Positions 7,838 through 17,000 are shown, counted from the stretch's first letter. The stretch is DNA of 64,000 nt from Swingsia samuiensis (GCF_006542355.1 NZ_CP038141.1:839001-903000); one strand, 5' to 3'. The notes: generated by a model not told the origin, from the sequence alone. Program-made: numbers and translations.

Positions 7838-8383
7838 ATGTCCAATAGTTTTAACAATGCACTTGCAAGAAAGACTAATCTTTCATCGGGTAGTCTTATT
7901 GCATTAGGCGCATTTTTTATTTGCCTCGGGCTCGTCTCCGCCTTTGATATGGTCGGAACAACTTTAGCCAGCATAGTAATCCTTGGCGTGATCCTCATTT
8001 TTGGTGGGGTCGCACAGATTCTTTTCTCTCTGTCCTCCAACACGACCAACAAAGTTCTCTCTATTCTTATGGGCTTACTTTATATCATTGCCGGTGGAGC
8101 AATGATTGATGAACCGGCTTCTGGCTCTACCTTTTTTACGGCTTTCTTATCCGGTGGGTTAATATTTGCAGGTATAATGCGCGCAATCTGGGCATCGACA
8201 CATCGTTCTTTTGGAAATTGGCTGCCTGTTCTACTCAGTGGAATCTTTGCTCTGCTTATCGGTATTTTACTTTTTGCTACACTGCCTTGGTCTGGCTTAT
8301 GGCTCATTGGCTCATTTATTGCTTTTGAGTTAATTTTTGCGGGTGTATCTTTTCTTATGCTCGGCATTTCCTTGCGGAGATAA
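7838..8383 (+). CDS. HdeD-family (DUF308) membrane protein
   Basis: A 181-residue inner-membrane protein with six predicted hydrophobic helices in three pairs (about residues 20-40, 43-63, 73-90, 98-117, 128-146, 151-176). This arrangement and the glycine-rich helices (IVILGVILIFGGVAQI) match the HdeD/DUF308 family, known in E. coli for a role in acid resistance at high cell density; the biochemical function is unknown. An AAGAGG ribosome binding site precedes the ATG at 7838. It is a single gene read against its neighbours and is inserted between trpA and accD. Acid protection would suit an acid-producing bacterium, but that is inference. Confidence 0.85.
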   Translation: MSNSFNNALARKTNLSSGSLIALGAFFICLGLVSAFDMVGTTLASIVILGVILIFGGVAQILFSLSSNTTNKVLSILMGLLYIIAGGAMIDEPASGSTFFTAFLSGGLIFAGIMRAIWASTHRSFGNWLPVLLSGIFALLIGILLFATLPWSGLWLIGSFIAFELIFAGVSFLMLGISLRR

Positions 8384-8396
8384 CCATTCTCCGTCA

Positions 8397-8436
8397 CTCC
8401 ATTCATAGCGATAAACACTATGAATGGAGCTTTTAT
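8397..8436 (+). terminator. Terminator between the HdeD-like gene and trpA
   Basis: A perfect 12-bp stem (CTCCATTCATAG and complement) with a nine-base loop is followed by CTTTTA. The hairpin lies between two convergent genes and may act in both directions. Confidence 0.75.
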
Positions 8437-9251
8437 CAAGACCGTACGGCAGCCGCCAACTGTTCTAGCTGCTTAATAACTGAAGAGACTGTACTTCCCG
8501 TCGCATGGCCCTCCGCTGTTAATGTAGAGGCCATTGTTTTTATAAGAGCCGAAGCAACAATCGCAGCATCCCCAATACGAGACGCTGTTTTGGCTTGTTC
8601 TGGCGTCGTTATGCCAAAGCCAATCGCTACAGGTAAATCCGTCGCCTGACGCAACCGTGGCAAAGCTTCTTCAAGCTGCTCACGAGAGGCACTACTTGTT
8701 CCTGTGATACCTGTAATACTCACATAATAAACAAATCCTGAAGCACCATCCAACACATAGCGCAAACGCTCTCCTGTTGTGGTCGGCGCAACAAGGGTTA
8801 TAATATCCAAGCCTTCTCTCTTGGCATATGTATCAAGCAGATCAGCTTCTTCACGCGGCATATCCACAACAATAATGCCATCAACTCCAGCCTTTGCCGC
8901 ATCCACACAAAAACGTTCCGGACCATAGCTATCAATCGGATTGAGATATCCCATCAAAATAATCGGGGTTTCCTGATCCGTTGTGCGAAAATCTTCTACC
9001 ATTTTCAAAACGCCAGCCAGCGTCGCTCCAGCTTTCAGCCCACGCAAGGCCGCCGCTTGAATTGTGGGACCATCCGCCGAGGGGTCTGAAAATGGAACGC
9101 CAATTTCAATGGCATCTGCACCCGCTTTTGGCATTGCCTTTAAAAGGGCGAGCGAGGTCTCATAATCTGGGTCGTATGCTTGTAAATACGGAATTAAAGC
9201 TCCACGCCCTTCTTTGCGCAAAGCTGAAAAACGGGCTTGGATACGGCTCAC
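8436..9251 (-). CDS. trpA: Tryptophan synthase alpha subunit TrpA
   Basis: TrpA cleaves indole-3-glycerol phosphate to indole and glyceraldehyde 3-phosphate and passes indole to TrpB. The 271-residue TIM barrel shows the family signature [18 protein letters not shown] with the catalytic glutamate (near residue 48) and the aspartate region [10 protein letters not shown] near residue 130. The phosphate-binding loops ([12 protein letters not shown] and VAIGFGIT) are intact. It overlaps trpB by four bases (ATGA type), so the two subunits are translationally coupled. trpF, which precedes trpB in many alphaproteobacteria, is not here. Confidence 0.97.
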   Translation of the reverse strand: MSRIQARFSALRKEGRGALIPYLQAYDPDYETSLALLKAMPKAGADAIEIGVPFSDPSADGPTIQAAALRGLKAGATLAGVLKMVEDFRTTDQETPIILMGYLNPIDSYGPERFCVDAAKAGVDGIIVVDMPREEADLLDTYAKREGLDIITLVAPTTTGERLRYVLDGASGFVYYVSITGITGTSSASREQLEEALPRLRQATDLPVAIGFGITTPEQAKTASRIGDAAIVASALIKTMASTLTAEGHATGSTVSSVIKQLEQLAAAVRS

Positions 9252-10471
9252 AACTCAACTCCCAAATGACGTGCAACAGTGAAAATGTCTTTATCCCCAC
9301 GCCCTGACAAGTTCAGAACAATAATCTGATCTTTTTCCATTTTAGGCGCAATCTTCATAACATGTGCCAACCCATGCGCGCATTCCAATGCTGGAATAAT
9401 ACCTTCTGTACGCGTACAAACCTGAAATGCATCCAGCGCTTCCTGATCCGTTACACTGACATATTCTGCACGGCCAATATCATTTAACCAGGAATGCTCA
9501 GGCCCAATCCCAGGATAATCCAATCCCGCACTAATGGAATGTGCCTCTTCAATCTGGCCATTCTTATCCTGCAGAAGATACGTTCTGTTGCCATGCAACA
9601 CCCCTGGACGCCCACGGGAAATAGATGCAGCAGTCTTCCCAGAATCAAGACCAAGGCCTGCCGCCTCCACACCAATGAGCTTCACTTTTTCATCATCTAG
9701 AAAGGGATGAAAAATACCCATCGCATTGGAGCCGCCACCAATTGCCGCTACGATTGCATCTGGATAACGCCCTTCAAGCCCCATAATCTGCTCTTTTACT
9801 TCAGTACCAATAATCGACTGAAAATCACGCACCATTTCAGGGTAAGGATGTGGGCCCGCAACGGTTCCTACGAGGAAGTAGGTATCTTCCACATTGGCGA
9901 CCCAATCCCGCATGGCTTCATTCATGGCGTCTTTCAACGTACCCGCACCCGCTGTAACTGGCTTCACTTCTGCACCAAGAAGATTCATACGGAACACATT
10001 TGGCTTCTGACGCTCAACATCGGTTGCGCCCATATAAATGGTGCATTTTAAACCAAAGAGAGCACAGACCGTCGCCGTCGCCACGCCGTGTTGCCCAGCG
10101 CCCGTCTCCGCAACAATGCGTTTCTTTCCCATACGCCGCGCCACGAGGATCTGCCCCATAACGTTATTCAGCTTATGGGAGCCCGTATGGTTCAGTTCTT
10201 CACGCTTAAAATAAACCTTTGCACCACCCAACTCTTCCGTTAGGCGCTGGGCAAACCACAATGGACTGGGCCGCCCCACATAATCCCGATAATAATAATC
10301 GAGCTCTTTTCGAAATTCTGGATCAGCTTTCGCCGCCCGATAAGCTTCTTCTAACTCCAGCACCAGAGGCATAAGGGTTTCAGCCACAAAGTGACCACCA
10401 AAAATACCAAACCGCCCTCGATCATCGGGGCCCGAACGCAAAGAATTAGGGAGTGAAGATAATTTCGTCAT
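9248..10471 (-). CDS. trpB: Tryptophan synthase beta subunit TrpB
   Basis: TrpB is the pyridoxal phosphate enzyme that joins indole and L-serine to tryptophan. The 407-residue sequence has the PLP-lysine motif HTGSHKLNN near residue 95, the [12 protein letters not shown] segment around the active site, and the phosphate-binding glycine loop IGGGSNAMG near residue 240. Length is normal for the TrpB1 type that pairs with TrpA. It is the first gene of the trpBA unit, with a divergent corA beginning 157 bases upstream. I saw no leader peptide rich in tryptophan in that gap, so attenuation is not supported. Confidence 0.97.
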   Translation of the reverse strand: MTKLSSLPNSLRSGPDDRGRFGIFGGHFVAETLMPLVLELEEAYRAAKADPEFRKELDYYYRDYVGRPSPLWFAQRLTEELGGAKVYFKREELNHTGSHKLNNVMGQILVARRMGKKRIVAETGAGQHGVATATVCALFGLKCTIYMGATDVERQKPNVFRMNLLGAEVKPVTAGAGTLKDAMNEAMRDWVANVEDTYFLVGTVAGPHPYPEMVRDFQSIIGTEVKEQIMGLEGRYPDAIVAAIGGGSNAMGIFHPFLDDEKVKLIGVEAAGLGLDSGKTAASISRGRPGVLHGNRTYLLQDKNGQIEEAHSISAGLDYPGIGPEHSWLNDIGRAEYVSVTDQEALDAFQVCTRTEGIIPALECAHGLAHVMKIAPKMEKDQIIVLNLSGRGDKDIFTVARHLGVEL

Positions 10472-10628
10472 AATATGCTCAACTGCTTCGGCTTTGATAA
10501 AGGCTTATCCTAGCGATACCAAGGCAACGCCTGCGCGTCTATCCATCGAATGAAAGACAGTACATATCGCAAAAAGTGAAAACATAACATAGAATGCTAT
10601 TTTTAAATGAATTGGAGCCTCATCGCTG

Positions 10629-11669
10629 ATGCTACTTGCCCGGCCTGCCCATATTCCTGCCTTTGAGCTCAGCGCAACAACCGATATTTCTAATATTCCT
10701 TGGTTTGACCTCATCAATCCCACGAATGATGAAATCACCCTCGCCGAACGTCTTCTCAATATCTACATCCCCAAACGAGAAGAACTTGAAGAGATCGAAA
10801 GCTCTTCACGCCATTACGAACGCAATGGAAGCCTCTATCTTTCAACCCCTTTGGTGACTCGTAATGACGAAGGGGCCTCGGCAAAACCCGTGGGGTTAGT
10901 TTTTACCAAAACCAAAATCATCACCATTCGCTATCAGGACTATCCTTCTTTTGATGCAATTGGTCGCCGCTTAACGGATTGCCCTATAAATCAAGAGGTA
11001 CCACCGGCTTCTGAAATCCTCATTGAACTGATTGAAGAAATTATCAATCGTCTCGCAGATACACTGGAGGCCCTTGGCCGTTCACTGGATACAATTTCAC
11101 GAAGGGTCTTTAAAACAGAGTACAGCAAAAACCGTGCTCATACCGGCAGTATGCTCCGAGAAACTTTAAGGCGGCTTGGCAATGCCGCTGATCTTGCTTC
11201 TCTCGTTCGCGATAGTCTTCTTGGGATCGACCGTATTCGTATTTACCTTGATAATTATCTCATACCTGCGGCTCAACCCAATCAGACTTCTTCCTCTGAA
11301 ACCGCCGCAGCCTCTCCTTTTCACGGCAACCCGACAGAACATTATGCCCTACGTCTGCAAATAGCAGCACGTGACATTGCCTCACTTAATGATTTCGATG
11401 CACAAACCGTCAGCAAAGTTCAGTTCTTACTGGATGCCACACTCGGCTTCATCAGCATTGAACAAAATGATGGTATGAAAATCCTGACTGTCGCCAGCTG
11501 CATAGGAATCATGCCAACACTCATTGCTGGCATTTATGGCATGAATTTTCATGATATTCCGGAGCTTTCCTGGCGCTACGGATATCCTTATTGCCTCATC
11601 CTTATGGCACTCTCCATCATTTTGCCGCTTATCTGGTTTTGGAGAAAAGGCTGGTTCGGCAGGAATTAA
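10629..11669 (+). CDS. corA: CorA-family magnesium/cobalt transporter
   Basis: CorA is a pentameric inner-membrane channel for Mg2+ and related divalent ions. The 346-residue protein has a large acidic cytoplasmic domain (about residues 1-285) and two C-terminal membrane helices. The family signature GMN, in the context GIYGMNFHDIPE, sits near residues 303-305 at the end of the first membrane helix, and the C-terminus is basic (WRKGWFG). Residues 200-220 contain a low-complexity insert with many Ser, Ala and Pro residues (SSSETAAASP). The gene ends in a four-base overlap with the convergent DUF934 gene, so there is no space for a separate terminator. Confidence 0.93.
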   Translation: MLLARPAHIPAFELSATTDISNIPWFDLINPTNDEITLAERLLNIYIPKREELEEIESSSRHYERNGSLYLSTPLVTRNDEGASAKPVGLVFTKTKIITIRYQDYPSFDAIGRRLTDCPINQEVPPASEILIELIEEIINRLADTLEALGRSLDTISRRVFKTEYSKNRAHTGSMLRETLRRLGNAADLASLVRDSLLGIDRIRIYLDNYLIPAAQPNQTSSSETAAASPFHGNPTEHYALRLQIAARDIASLNDFDAQTVSKVQFLLDATLGFISIEQNDGMKILTVASCIGIMPTLIAGIYGMNFHDIPELSWRYGYPYCLILMALSIILPLIWFWRKGWFGRN

Positions 11670-12106
11670 TCTTCCTGCTTAACCCGCATACTCCGTCCCA
11701 AAAACGGCTCCGGCAAAACCGAGCGCTGATAAGCCATGGCATAACGCTCTATTTGTTTTTTCCAAAGCTCAGGATCGCTCCCTTCAGGAAGAACGACGCT
11801 ATCCACACCACAGCGTTTAAAAAAATCCGCCTGATCTGGCAAAATATGCCCCTCTGCGCGAATTTCTCCAGTGTAATGATGATATTCCCGCAATTCCCGA
11901 GCCTGCGTAAAAGCCCGCCCATCCCGAAAAATTGGGAACTGCACCACAACCAACTCAAGCCGATTCAAATAGGGCTTCAAATCAGCCACATCGTCTGTGT
12001 TCTCTAAAAGAACTGCACGCGCTTCCCCATTCTCCGCAAGCTCTTGCAAAGAAACCAACGTTTCATGAAATTTGGCAGAGCGCTCGCCCAAATCAAACAG
12101 TTTCAT
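11666..12106 (-). CDS. DUF934 family protein linked to sulfite reductase
   Basis: A 146-residue protein of the DUF934 family, which is found next to sulfite reductase and other cysteine-synthesis genes in alphaproteobacteria. It shows the family pattern of a short N-terminal strand, VVVQFPIFRDGRAFTQARELRE, and RAEGHILPDQADFFKRCGVDS. Its biochemical role is not known; proposals link it to sulfite reduction because of its neighbours. It overlaps the sulfite reductase gene by 14 bases (12093-12106) and is the last gene of the DUF2849 - reductase - DUF934 operon. Confidence 0.88.
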   Translation of the reverse strand: MKLFDLGERSAKFHETLVSLQELAENGEARAVLLENTDDVADLKPYLNRLELVVVQFPIFRDGRAFTQARELREYHHYTGEIRAEGHILPDQADFFKRCGVDSVVLPEGSDPELWKKQIERYAMAYQRSVLPEPFLGRSMRVKQED

Positions 12107-13766
12107 ATGCAGCCTCCTTAAATGGAGTATCCCCTAGACGATCAAGCGTTTGCAAGAACGTTTCCCCCTGCTTACGCTGCGCTAAATAACAATCCACGAT
12201 ACGCGCAATCGCATCCACCATATCATCCTCCGCCAACGCAGGACCGAGGATCTTACCAATCGCAGCGTTTTCCTCTGCACGTCCGCCCAGCGTAATCTGG
12301 AAGAACTCTTCCCCGCGCTTATCAACACCCAGCAAACCAATATGCCCTGCATGGTGATGCCCACACGCATTAATACAGCCGGATATATTGACTCGAAGTT
12401 CACCAATCTGCGCTTGTAACTCAGTATCTGCAAAACGTGCACTAAGCTTTTGGGCAATCGGAATAGAACGCGCATTCGCCAAAGAGCAGTAATCCAGCCC
12501 CGGGCATGCGACGATATCTCCAATCAAGCCAAAATTCGCAGACGCCAAGTTTACTTCTTTAAGCTTCTTCCAAAGCTCATACAGCTTATCTTGGCGAACA
12601 TGCCCTAAAACCACGTTTTGAAGATGCGTGACACGCAATTCCCCAAACGAATAGTCATCCGCAAAATCGGCAAGCTTTTCCATCTGCTCAGATGTCGCAT
12701 CTCCCGGAATTCCACCCGGGGGTTTTACCGACACAACCGCAATAATATATCCCTTCGCACGGTGCGGATGCGTGTTGCTCTTAACCCACAAATTAAACTC
12801 AGGATCTGCTTTTTGATGCTCCTGAAGCACTTTCTCCGCATCCGTAAGCGTCTCAAACTTTGGAAGGGCAAACCGCTCCTTAATCACATCCACCATATCC
12901 GGCGTTAAACGATAATGGTTTAGATCCATCTGCGCCAGCTCAGCTTCCACCTCTTTTCGATAGGCATCAATACCAAGGGCCTGAACCAGAATCTTAATCC
13001 GCGCCTTATAAATATTATCCCGACGGCCATGCGTATTATAAACGCGGATTATCGCTTCAAGCGTCGCTAATAAATGCTCTTCTGGAACTGAATCAAAAAT
13101 TTCTTGGCCAATAACAGGTGTGCGACCTAATCCACCACCCACAAAAATACGGAAAACAGGGCGATTATTTTCCCCCATCCGCGCCAAAATACCAATATCA
13201 TGAAACCGTGCCGCCACGCGGTCATGAGGACTACCTGAAATGGCAATTTTAAACTTACGAGGCAAAAACGTAAATTCTGGATGCAAGGTAGACCACTGCC
13301 GCAAAACTTCTGCATGCACGCGCGGGTCCATCAGTTCATCCGCAGCCGCCCCAGAAAACTCATCGGCTGTCACGTTACGAATACAATTTCCACTTGTCTG
13401 AATGGCGTGCATATCAACGCTAGCCAGCTCTTTTAAAATCGCTGGCGTATCTTCAAGCTTAATCCAATTGAACTGAATATTCTGCCGTGTCGTAAAATGC
13501 CCATAATCACGGTCATAGCGCCGGGCAATATGCGCCAACATCCGCATCTGTCGACTGTCTAAAATACCATACGGAATGGCCACCCGCAGCATATAGGCAT
13601 GCAACTGAAGGTATAACCCATTCATTAATCGCAAAGGCTTAAATTCATCTTCCGTCAGCGTCCCATCAAGACGACGCTGAACCTGCTCGGAAAATTCTTC
13701 AATACGCGCATCTAAAAAAGAGCGATCAACCTGATCATACTGATAATGACCAACAGGAGCGTTCAC
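12093..13766 (-). CDS. cysI: Assimilatory sulfite (or nitrite) reductase hemoprotein, CysI type
   Basis: This 557-residue siroheme and 4Fe-4S protein catalyses six-electron reduction, most probably sulfite to sulfide given its neighbours. It has the duplicated ferredoxin-like half domains (first from residue 50, second from about 340) and the cluster-binding cysteines in two pairs: CPGLDYC near residue 430 and CINAC-GHHHAG near residue 475. The siroheme-contact region GHFTTRQNIQFNWIKLED lies near residue 90. The DUF2849 and DUF934 genes on either side are the usual sulfite-reductase partners in alphaproteobacteria, which favours sulfite over nitrite. A CysJ-type flavoprotein is not seen nearby, so electrons probably come from another donor. 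Confidence 0.9.
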   Translation of the reverse strand: MNAPVGHYQYDQVDRSFLDARIEEFSEQVQRRLDGTLTEDEFKPLRLMNGLYLQLHAYMLRVAIPYGILDSRQMRMLAHIARRYDRDYGHFTTRQNIQFNWIKLEDTPAILKELASVDMHAIQTSGNCIRNVTADEFSGAAADELMDPRVHAEVLRQWSTLHPEFTFLPRKFKIAISGSPHDRVAARFHDIGILARMGENNRPVFRIFVGGGLGRTPVIGQEIFDSVPEEHLLATLEAIIRVYNTHGRRDNIYKARIKILVQALGIDAYRKEVEAELAQMDLNHYRLTPDMVDVIKERFALPKFETLTDAEKVLQEHQKADPEFNLWVKSNTHPHRAKGYIIAVVSVKPPGGIPGDATSEQMEKLADFADDYSFGELRVTHLQNVVLGHVRQDKLYELWKKLKEVNLASANFGLIGDIVACPGLDYCSLANARSIPIAQKLSARFADTELQAQIGELRVNISGCINACGHHHAGHIGLLGVDKRGEEFFQITLGGRAEENAAIGKILGPALAEDDMVDAIARIVDCYLAQRKQGETFLQTLDRLGDTPFKEAAYETV

Positions 13767-14080
13767 AGCTCATTCTCCACAGCAAATTCTGGATGTACAC
13801 TTGGCCCATAAGCACGAATGCGTTCCCGCACACTTACAGGCTCAATAGGGGTCTCATCTTTGACCGCCACTTCATAAATCGACACAACACCATCGGCCTG
13901 AGCCGTCTTTTGGGCTTTTTCTAATTCACTTTGAGCCGCATCAACATCATACAACGCAGCTTTACGAAAATGATGCTGCCATTTCCCTTGCGCATCACGC
14001 CAAACAATCCGACCATCTATCAAGCCGTTTGCCGTTAATACCAGCTTCTCATTCTCAGAAACACGAACAGGACGCTTCAC
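13763..14080 (-). CDS. DUF2849 family protein, first gene of the sulfite-reductase operon
   Basis: A small protein of the DUF2849 family that accompanies sulfite reductase genes in alphaproteobacteria; its function is unknown. The frame is open from 14113, but a strong AAGGAGG (14087-14093) lies six bases before a GTG at 14080, so I take GTG as the start, giving 105 residues. The sequence has NGLIDGRIVWRDAQGKW near the N-terminus and a C-terminal VRERIRAYGPSVHPEF. It overlaps the reductase gene by four bases. Confidence 0.85.
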   Translation of the reverse strand: MKRPVRVSENEKLVLTANGLIDGRIVWRDAQGKWQHHFRKAALYDVDAAQSELEKAQKTAQADGVVSIYEVAVKDETPIEPVSVRERIRAYGPSVHPEFAVENEL

Positions 14081-14132
14081 GTCTCTCCTCCTTAGGATAC
14101 CGCCACGCGTCAACTGAGAACCCGCGACTGAG

Positions 14133-14144
14133 AAAACTATCTAT
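14133..14144. promoter_or_regulatory. AAAACTATCTAT element upstream of the sulfite-reductase operon
   Basis: The same 12-mer occurs at 14752-14763 upstream of the Rrf2 gene, where it is half of an inverted repeat. Here only one half site is clear. It may be a binding site for that regulator. A second imperfect dyad, ATCCA-N6-TGGAT, lies at 14202-14217. Confidence 0.4.
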
Positions 14145-14273
14145 GGTCGCTTAGGCCATTATCCCCAATAAGACAAATCACCCTTACAGACCTTTATAGT
14201 GATCCATTATGGTGGATTTATATAAATCATTCTAGAGATCGGATGATTTTTAATTATACAATTTTTATTCGTT

Positions 14274-14720
14274 TTATATAGAAAAGGAAATCGGGGAGCG
14301 GCTAGGGCGTGACATTCCTGCCTCTTCAGCCGAGCGCAGAAGATTTTCTATAGAGATTTCCTGCATTTTCTCGGCCAAACCTTGATCTGTTTCCTTCCAG
14401 AAAGGCTCCAAAACTTTTTCAGTCAACGGGTTAGGTTGATCTTCATTCGTACCACGATCTTCTGTAACCGCTTGCACAATATCGTGAACAGTGATCATTC
14501 GTGGGGGACGGCCTAAACGGTACCCGCCTTTTGGCCCCCTCACGCTATCCAACAATCCTTCACGCGATAATGCTTGTAAAACGGGCTCTATCCCCCGACG
14601 CAGCATATTCCCACGCTTGGCAATGTCCGCACCACTTACAACGCCTGATCGACCTGCATGAAATGCAACGTCCAACACAATGGCGACAGCAGTAAACACA
14701 CGGTCCCGGCGAAGATACAT
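14274..14720 (-). CDS. Rrf2-family transcriptional regulator
   Basis: A 148-residue regulator with the Rrf2 winged helix at about residues 1-90: FTAVAIVLDVAFHAG, SGADIAKR, the recognition helix region LEPVLQAL-like (IEPVLQALSREGLL) and the typical wing SVRGPKGGYRLGRPP. The three cysteines that bind an Fe-S cluster in IscR or NsrR are absent, so it resembles CymR-like members that act with other signals. It lies upstream of the sulfite-reductase operon on the same strand, with a 160-base gap, and is probably its regulator. A dyad, CTATC-N6-GATAG, directly upstream of its own start suggests autoregulation. Confidence 0.9.
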   Translation of the reverse strand: MYLRRDRVFTAVAIVLDVAFHAGRSGVVSGADIAKRGNMLRRGIEPVLQALSREGLLDSVRGPKGGYRLGRPPRMITVHDIVQAVTEDRGTNEDQPNPLTEKVLEPFWKETDQGLAEKMQEISIENLLRSAEEAGMSRPSRSPISFSI

Positions 14721-14755
14721 AGCTTTTCCAAATTCTACGTTAAAATAGTTAAAAA

Positions 14756-14771
14756 CTATCTATATTGATAG
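14756..14771. promoter_or_regulatory. Candidate Rrf2 operator (CTATC-N6-GATAG)
   Basis: A 16-bp inverted repeat with AT-rich flanks lies 36 bases upstream of the Rrf2 start codon. A related dyad, AACTAT-N5-ATAGTT, lies upstream of cysH (46420-46436). Confidence 0.5.
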
Positions 14772-14831
14772 GTTGTTTTAGTATTTGGGTCTTCACTAGC
14801 ACAGAGTCAATCATTGTAAGATATTGAAAAT

Positions 14832-15968
14832 TTAACCTTTTTTGAACGTAATATAGTTTCTTTCATATCGATGGCCCAAAGACGTCAAAATCTCATACCC
14901 AATTGTTCCCGCTGCATCTGCAACATCATCCACACTACGATGAGGACCAATTAAGTCGAGCATCATGTCAAGATTAAGAGAACTTTCTGGCAATTCACTG
15001 ACATCTACAGCCAGAGAATCCATCGATATCCGACCAACAATGGGAAGTTTTATATTCTCAAACCAAGCACAGCCCTTCCCCGCATTATGCCGTGCAAAAC
15101 CATCTGCATACCCAACAGCAACAATCGCTATTTTTCTTGGCCGGTCAGGACGGTAAGACATGCCATACCCTACTCCATCCCCGGGCTGAACGTCCCGAAT
15201 TTGCACCACACGTCCCTGAAGACGAATAACGGGCTTCATTGGGTTAGACGAAACATTATTAGGAGCAAGCCCGTATAAGGCCGCTCCAGGGCGTACAAGA
15301 TCTAAATAATAATCAGGTCCTAAAAAAATACCAGAAGACGCGGCCAAGCTTTGAGGAGCCTTTGGCAAAAGAGCTGAACGCTCTTTAAATTGCTTTAACT
15401 GGTGCTTATTTTCAGCACTGCTGGGATCATCCGCGCAAGCCAAATGACTCATAATTAAAGATGTTTTAACCCCAGTGAATGCCTCTGGATGCTCCGCAAG
15501 GTATTCGACATCCTTTTGAGATAAACCAAAGCGGGACATGCCACTATCAACCTGTAAAACAGCATCCAACATCCGTTCTTGACGGGTTGCCGCTTTTTTC
15601 CAAAGTTGAATTTGCTCTAAATTATTAAGGACGGGCCTTAACCCGTAAGCAATACATTCTTCGACAGAATCGGGACGAAAACCATGCAAAACTGTTATTT
15701 TTGCATTTGAAGATACAATGCTTTTCAGCCGTATCCCTTCATCAACATGAGCGACAAAAAACTCTTCTACCCCTGCTGCCTCCAACACAGGAGCAACTTG
15801 CTCCACCCCTAAGCCATAGGCATCTGCTTTAACCACTGCCGCACAGATTGTATTACCCACTTTCTTTTTCAGGAAGCGATAATTATCCGCAAGGGCCGGT
15901 AGATCAATTGTTAATGTTGCTCCGGCACGGGAAGCAACCCAAAAAGAAGAACGCGATGAAGTAGTCAT
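14832..15968 (-). CDS. alr: Alanine racemase
   Basis: Alr interconverts L- and D-alanine for peptidoglycan synthesis, using pyridoxal phosphate. The 378-residue sequence has the PLP-lysine motif AVVKADAYGLG near residue 45, and the second-domain tyrosine region GVGYGMSYR near residue 265 with the VGYADGF motif that follows. The N-terminal TIM barrel includes the VDSGMSRFGL segment near residue 140. Length is normal. It is a single leftward gene between the Rrf2 gene and the bfd-bfr pair. Confidence 0.96.
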   Translation of the reverse strand: MTTSSRSSFWVASRAGATLTIDLPALADNYRFLKKKVGNTICAAVVKADAYGLGVEQVAPVLEAAGVEEFFVAHVDEGIRLKSIVSSNAKITVLHGFRPDSVEECIAYGLRPVLNNLEQIQLWKKAATRQERMLDAVLQVDSGMSRFGLSQKDVEYLAEHPEAFTGVKTSLIMSHLACADDPSSAENKHQLKQFKERSALLPKAPQSLAASSGIFLGPDYYLDLVRPGAALYGLAPNNVSSNPMKPVIRLQGRVVQIRDVQPGDGVGYGMSYRPDRPRKIAIVAVGYADGFARHNAGKGCAWFENIKLPIVGRISMDSLAVDVSELPESSLNLDMMLDLIGPHRSVDDVADAAGTIGYEILTSLGHRYERNYITFKKG

Positions 15969-16082
15969 AAAAATATTCTATATCATATCGAAACAAATTT
16001 CTTGTTCTAAATTCAATTTTTAAATTAACTTTGATGGAGAGAGGACATATTCCCGCAGGAAATTTTATAGCAAAGACATTCT

Positions 16083-16109
16083 TTATTCAGGCTTACGCTG
16101 CCTGAATAA
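16083..16109. repeat. 10-bp stem hairpin between alr and bfd
   Basis: TTATTCAGGC and its complement GCCTGAATAA enclose seven bases. No T-run follows, so it is not a clear terminator. It lies in a 272-base gap between divergent genes and overlaps the end of a 23-codon frame (16034-16105) that I do not call a gene. Confidence 0.45.
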
Positions 16110-16174
16110 TTCTCGATTCGCTCTTCATTAAGGCGCCTAACAACTCAATAAAATCATAATGTTATTTTTTTAAT

Positions 16175-16189
16175 TGCGAACAAATCGCA
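16175..16189. promoter_or_regulatory. Candidate iron-regulator box upstream of bfd
   Basis: TGCGA-ACAAA-TCGCA is a perfect dyad about 50 bases before the bfd start, followed by another TTTGCATT. The position before an iron-mobilisation gene suggests a Fur-type site; this is inference from context. Confidence 0.35.
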
Positions 16190-16240
16190 TTTGCATTAAT
16201 TTTACCCAAGATCCTACTCTAGGAAAACGGTGTCCCGTTT

Positions 16241-16477
16241 ATGATAATTTGCTCATGTAACGCTCTGTCAGATAAAGATATTAAAGCCGCGATACAAAGT
16301 GGGGCTTCACGCCCTTCGGAAATTTATACAGCTCGTAAATGCCGCGTCCAATGTGGAAACTGCACTTCTGGAATTGTCTGCCTTCTCAAAGAAGCAATTA
16401 GACAAAACTCAACAAACTCAACTCTATGCCCAATTCCAGCAGATTCTCCTGCCCAATTGGGAGTATACCCCCAATAA
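16241..16477 (+). CDS. bfd: Bacterioferritin-associated ferredoxin Bfd
   Basis: Bfd is a small 2Fe-2S protein that docks on bacterioferritin and supplies electrons to release stored iron. The 78-residue protein has the four cluster cysteines in the family pattern, CSC at residues 4-6 and CGNC near residues 38-41, in a BFD/(2Fe-2S) fold with the IKAAIQSGA helix. The C-terminal 20 residues are polar and not conserved. The gene faces bfr, which is convergent across a shared terminator. This arrangement of bfd and bfr allows opposite control by iron. Confidence 0.92.
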   Translation: MIICSCNALSDKDIKAAIQSGASRPSEIYTARKCRVQCGNCTSGIVCLLKEAIRQNSTNSTLCPIPADSPAQLGVYPQ

Positions 16478-16506
16478 AAAAGCCCGGGAATTTCCCGGGC
16501 TTTTTA
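16477..16506. terminator. Bidirectional terminator between bfd and bfr
   Basis: A GC-rich stem (AGCCCGGGA/TCCCGGGCT, three-base loop) is flanked by A-runs on the left and T-runs on the right. It can end transcription of bfd on the plus strand and bfr on the minus strand. Confidence 0.92.
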
Positions 16507-16511
16507 CTTCA

Positions 16512-17000
16512 TTAAGCTTCTTCGTTCGCTGGCGAAGAGTTCTTCTGAATATAACGCTCAATTCCAACGAGCTTAATCAGATCCAACTGACGATCAATGA
16601 AGTCTTCATGATCTTCTTCATCAGTCAGGATTTTCAACATAAGATCACGTGAAACGTAATCTCTTACGCTTTCACAATATGCAATACCATCACGCAAATC
16701 CTGCAACGCTTTAACTTCTAACTTAGCGTCACATTCAAGAATTTCCTGTACGTTCTGACCGATAAGAACTTGGTTCAAACGTTGTACATTTGGCAATCCA
16801 CCCAAGAACAAAATACGTTCAATCAGCCAATCAGCATGACGCATTTCTTCGATAGATTCTTCATATTCTTTCTTCGCAAGCAGCGTTACGCCCCAATGGC
16901 GCAGTGTACGGGAATGCAAGAAATACTGATTAATCGCTGTCAGCTCATTCGTGAGCTGTGCGTTTAAAAAATCAATAACTTTTTGATCTTTAACAGGCAT
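16512..17000 (-). CDS. bfr: Bacterioferritin
   Basis: Bacterioferritin forms a 24-subunit shell that oxidises and stores iron. I start it at the ATG at 17000 (MPVKDQKVIDFL), with AAGGAG eight bases upstream; an in-frame ATG at 17021 would add seven basic residues and lacks such a site. The 162-residue protein shows the ferroxidase ligands: Glu in TNELTAINQYF, Glu and His in IEEMRHADWLIER, Glu in the third helix, and Glu and His in DEEDHEDF. The heme-ligand methionine lies in the EEMRH motif, so heme binding is expected. It is convergent with bfd. Confidence 0.96.
   Translation of the reverse strand: MPVKDQKVIDFLNAQLTNELTAINQYFLHSRTLRHWGVTLLAKKEYEESIEEMRHADWLIERILFLGGLPNVQRLNQVLIGQNVQEILECDAKLEVKALQDLRDGIAYCESVRDYVSRDLMLKILTDEEDHEDFIDRQLDLIKLVGIERYIQKNSSPANEEA

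Noticed and set aside
14224-14250. AAATCAT/ATGATTT inverted repeat as a terminator of the Rrf2 gene
   Set aside because: The stem is short and AT-only with a 12-base loop and no T-run in the right direction.
16034-16105. 23-codon frame that could be a leader peptide
   Set aside because: It has no ribosome binding site, no known match and no regulatory codon bias; frames of this size are common by chance.
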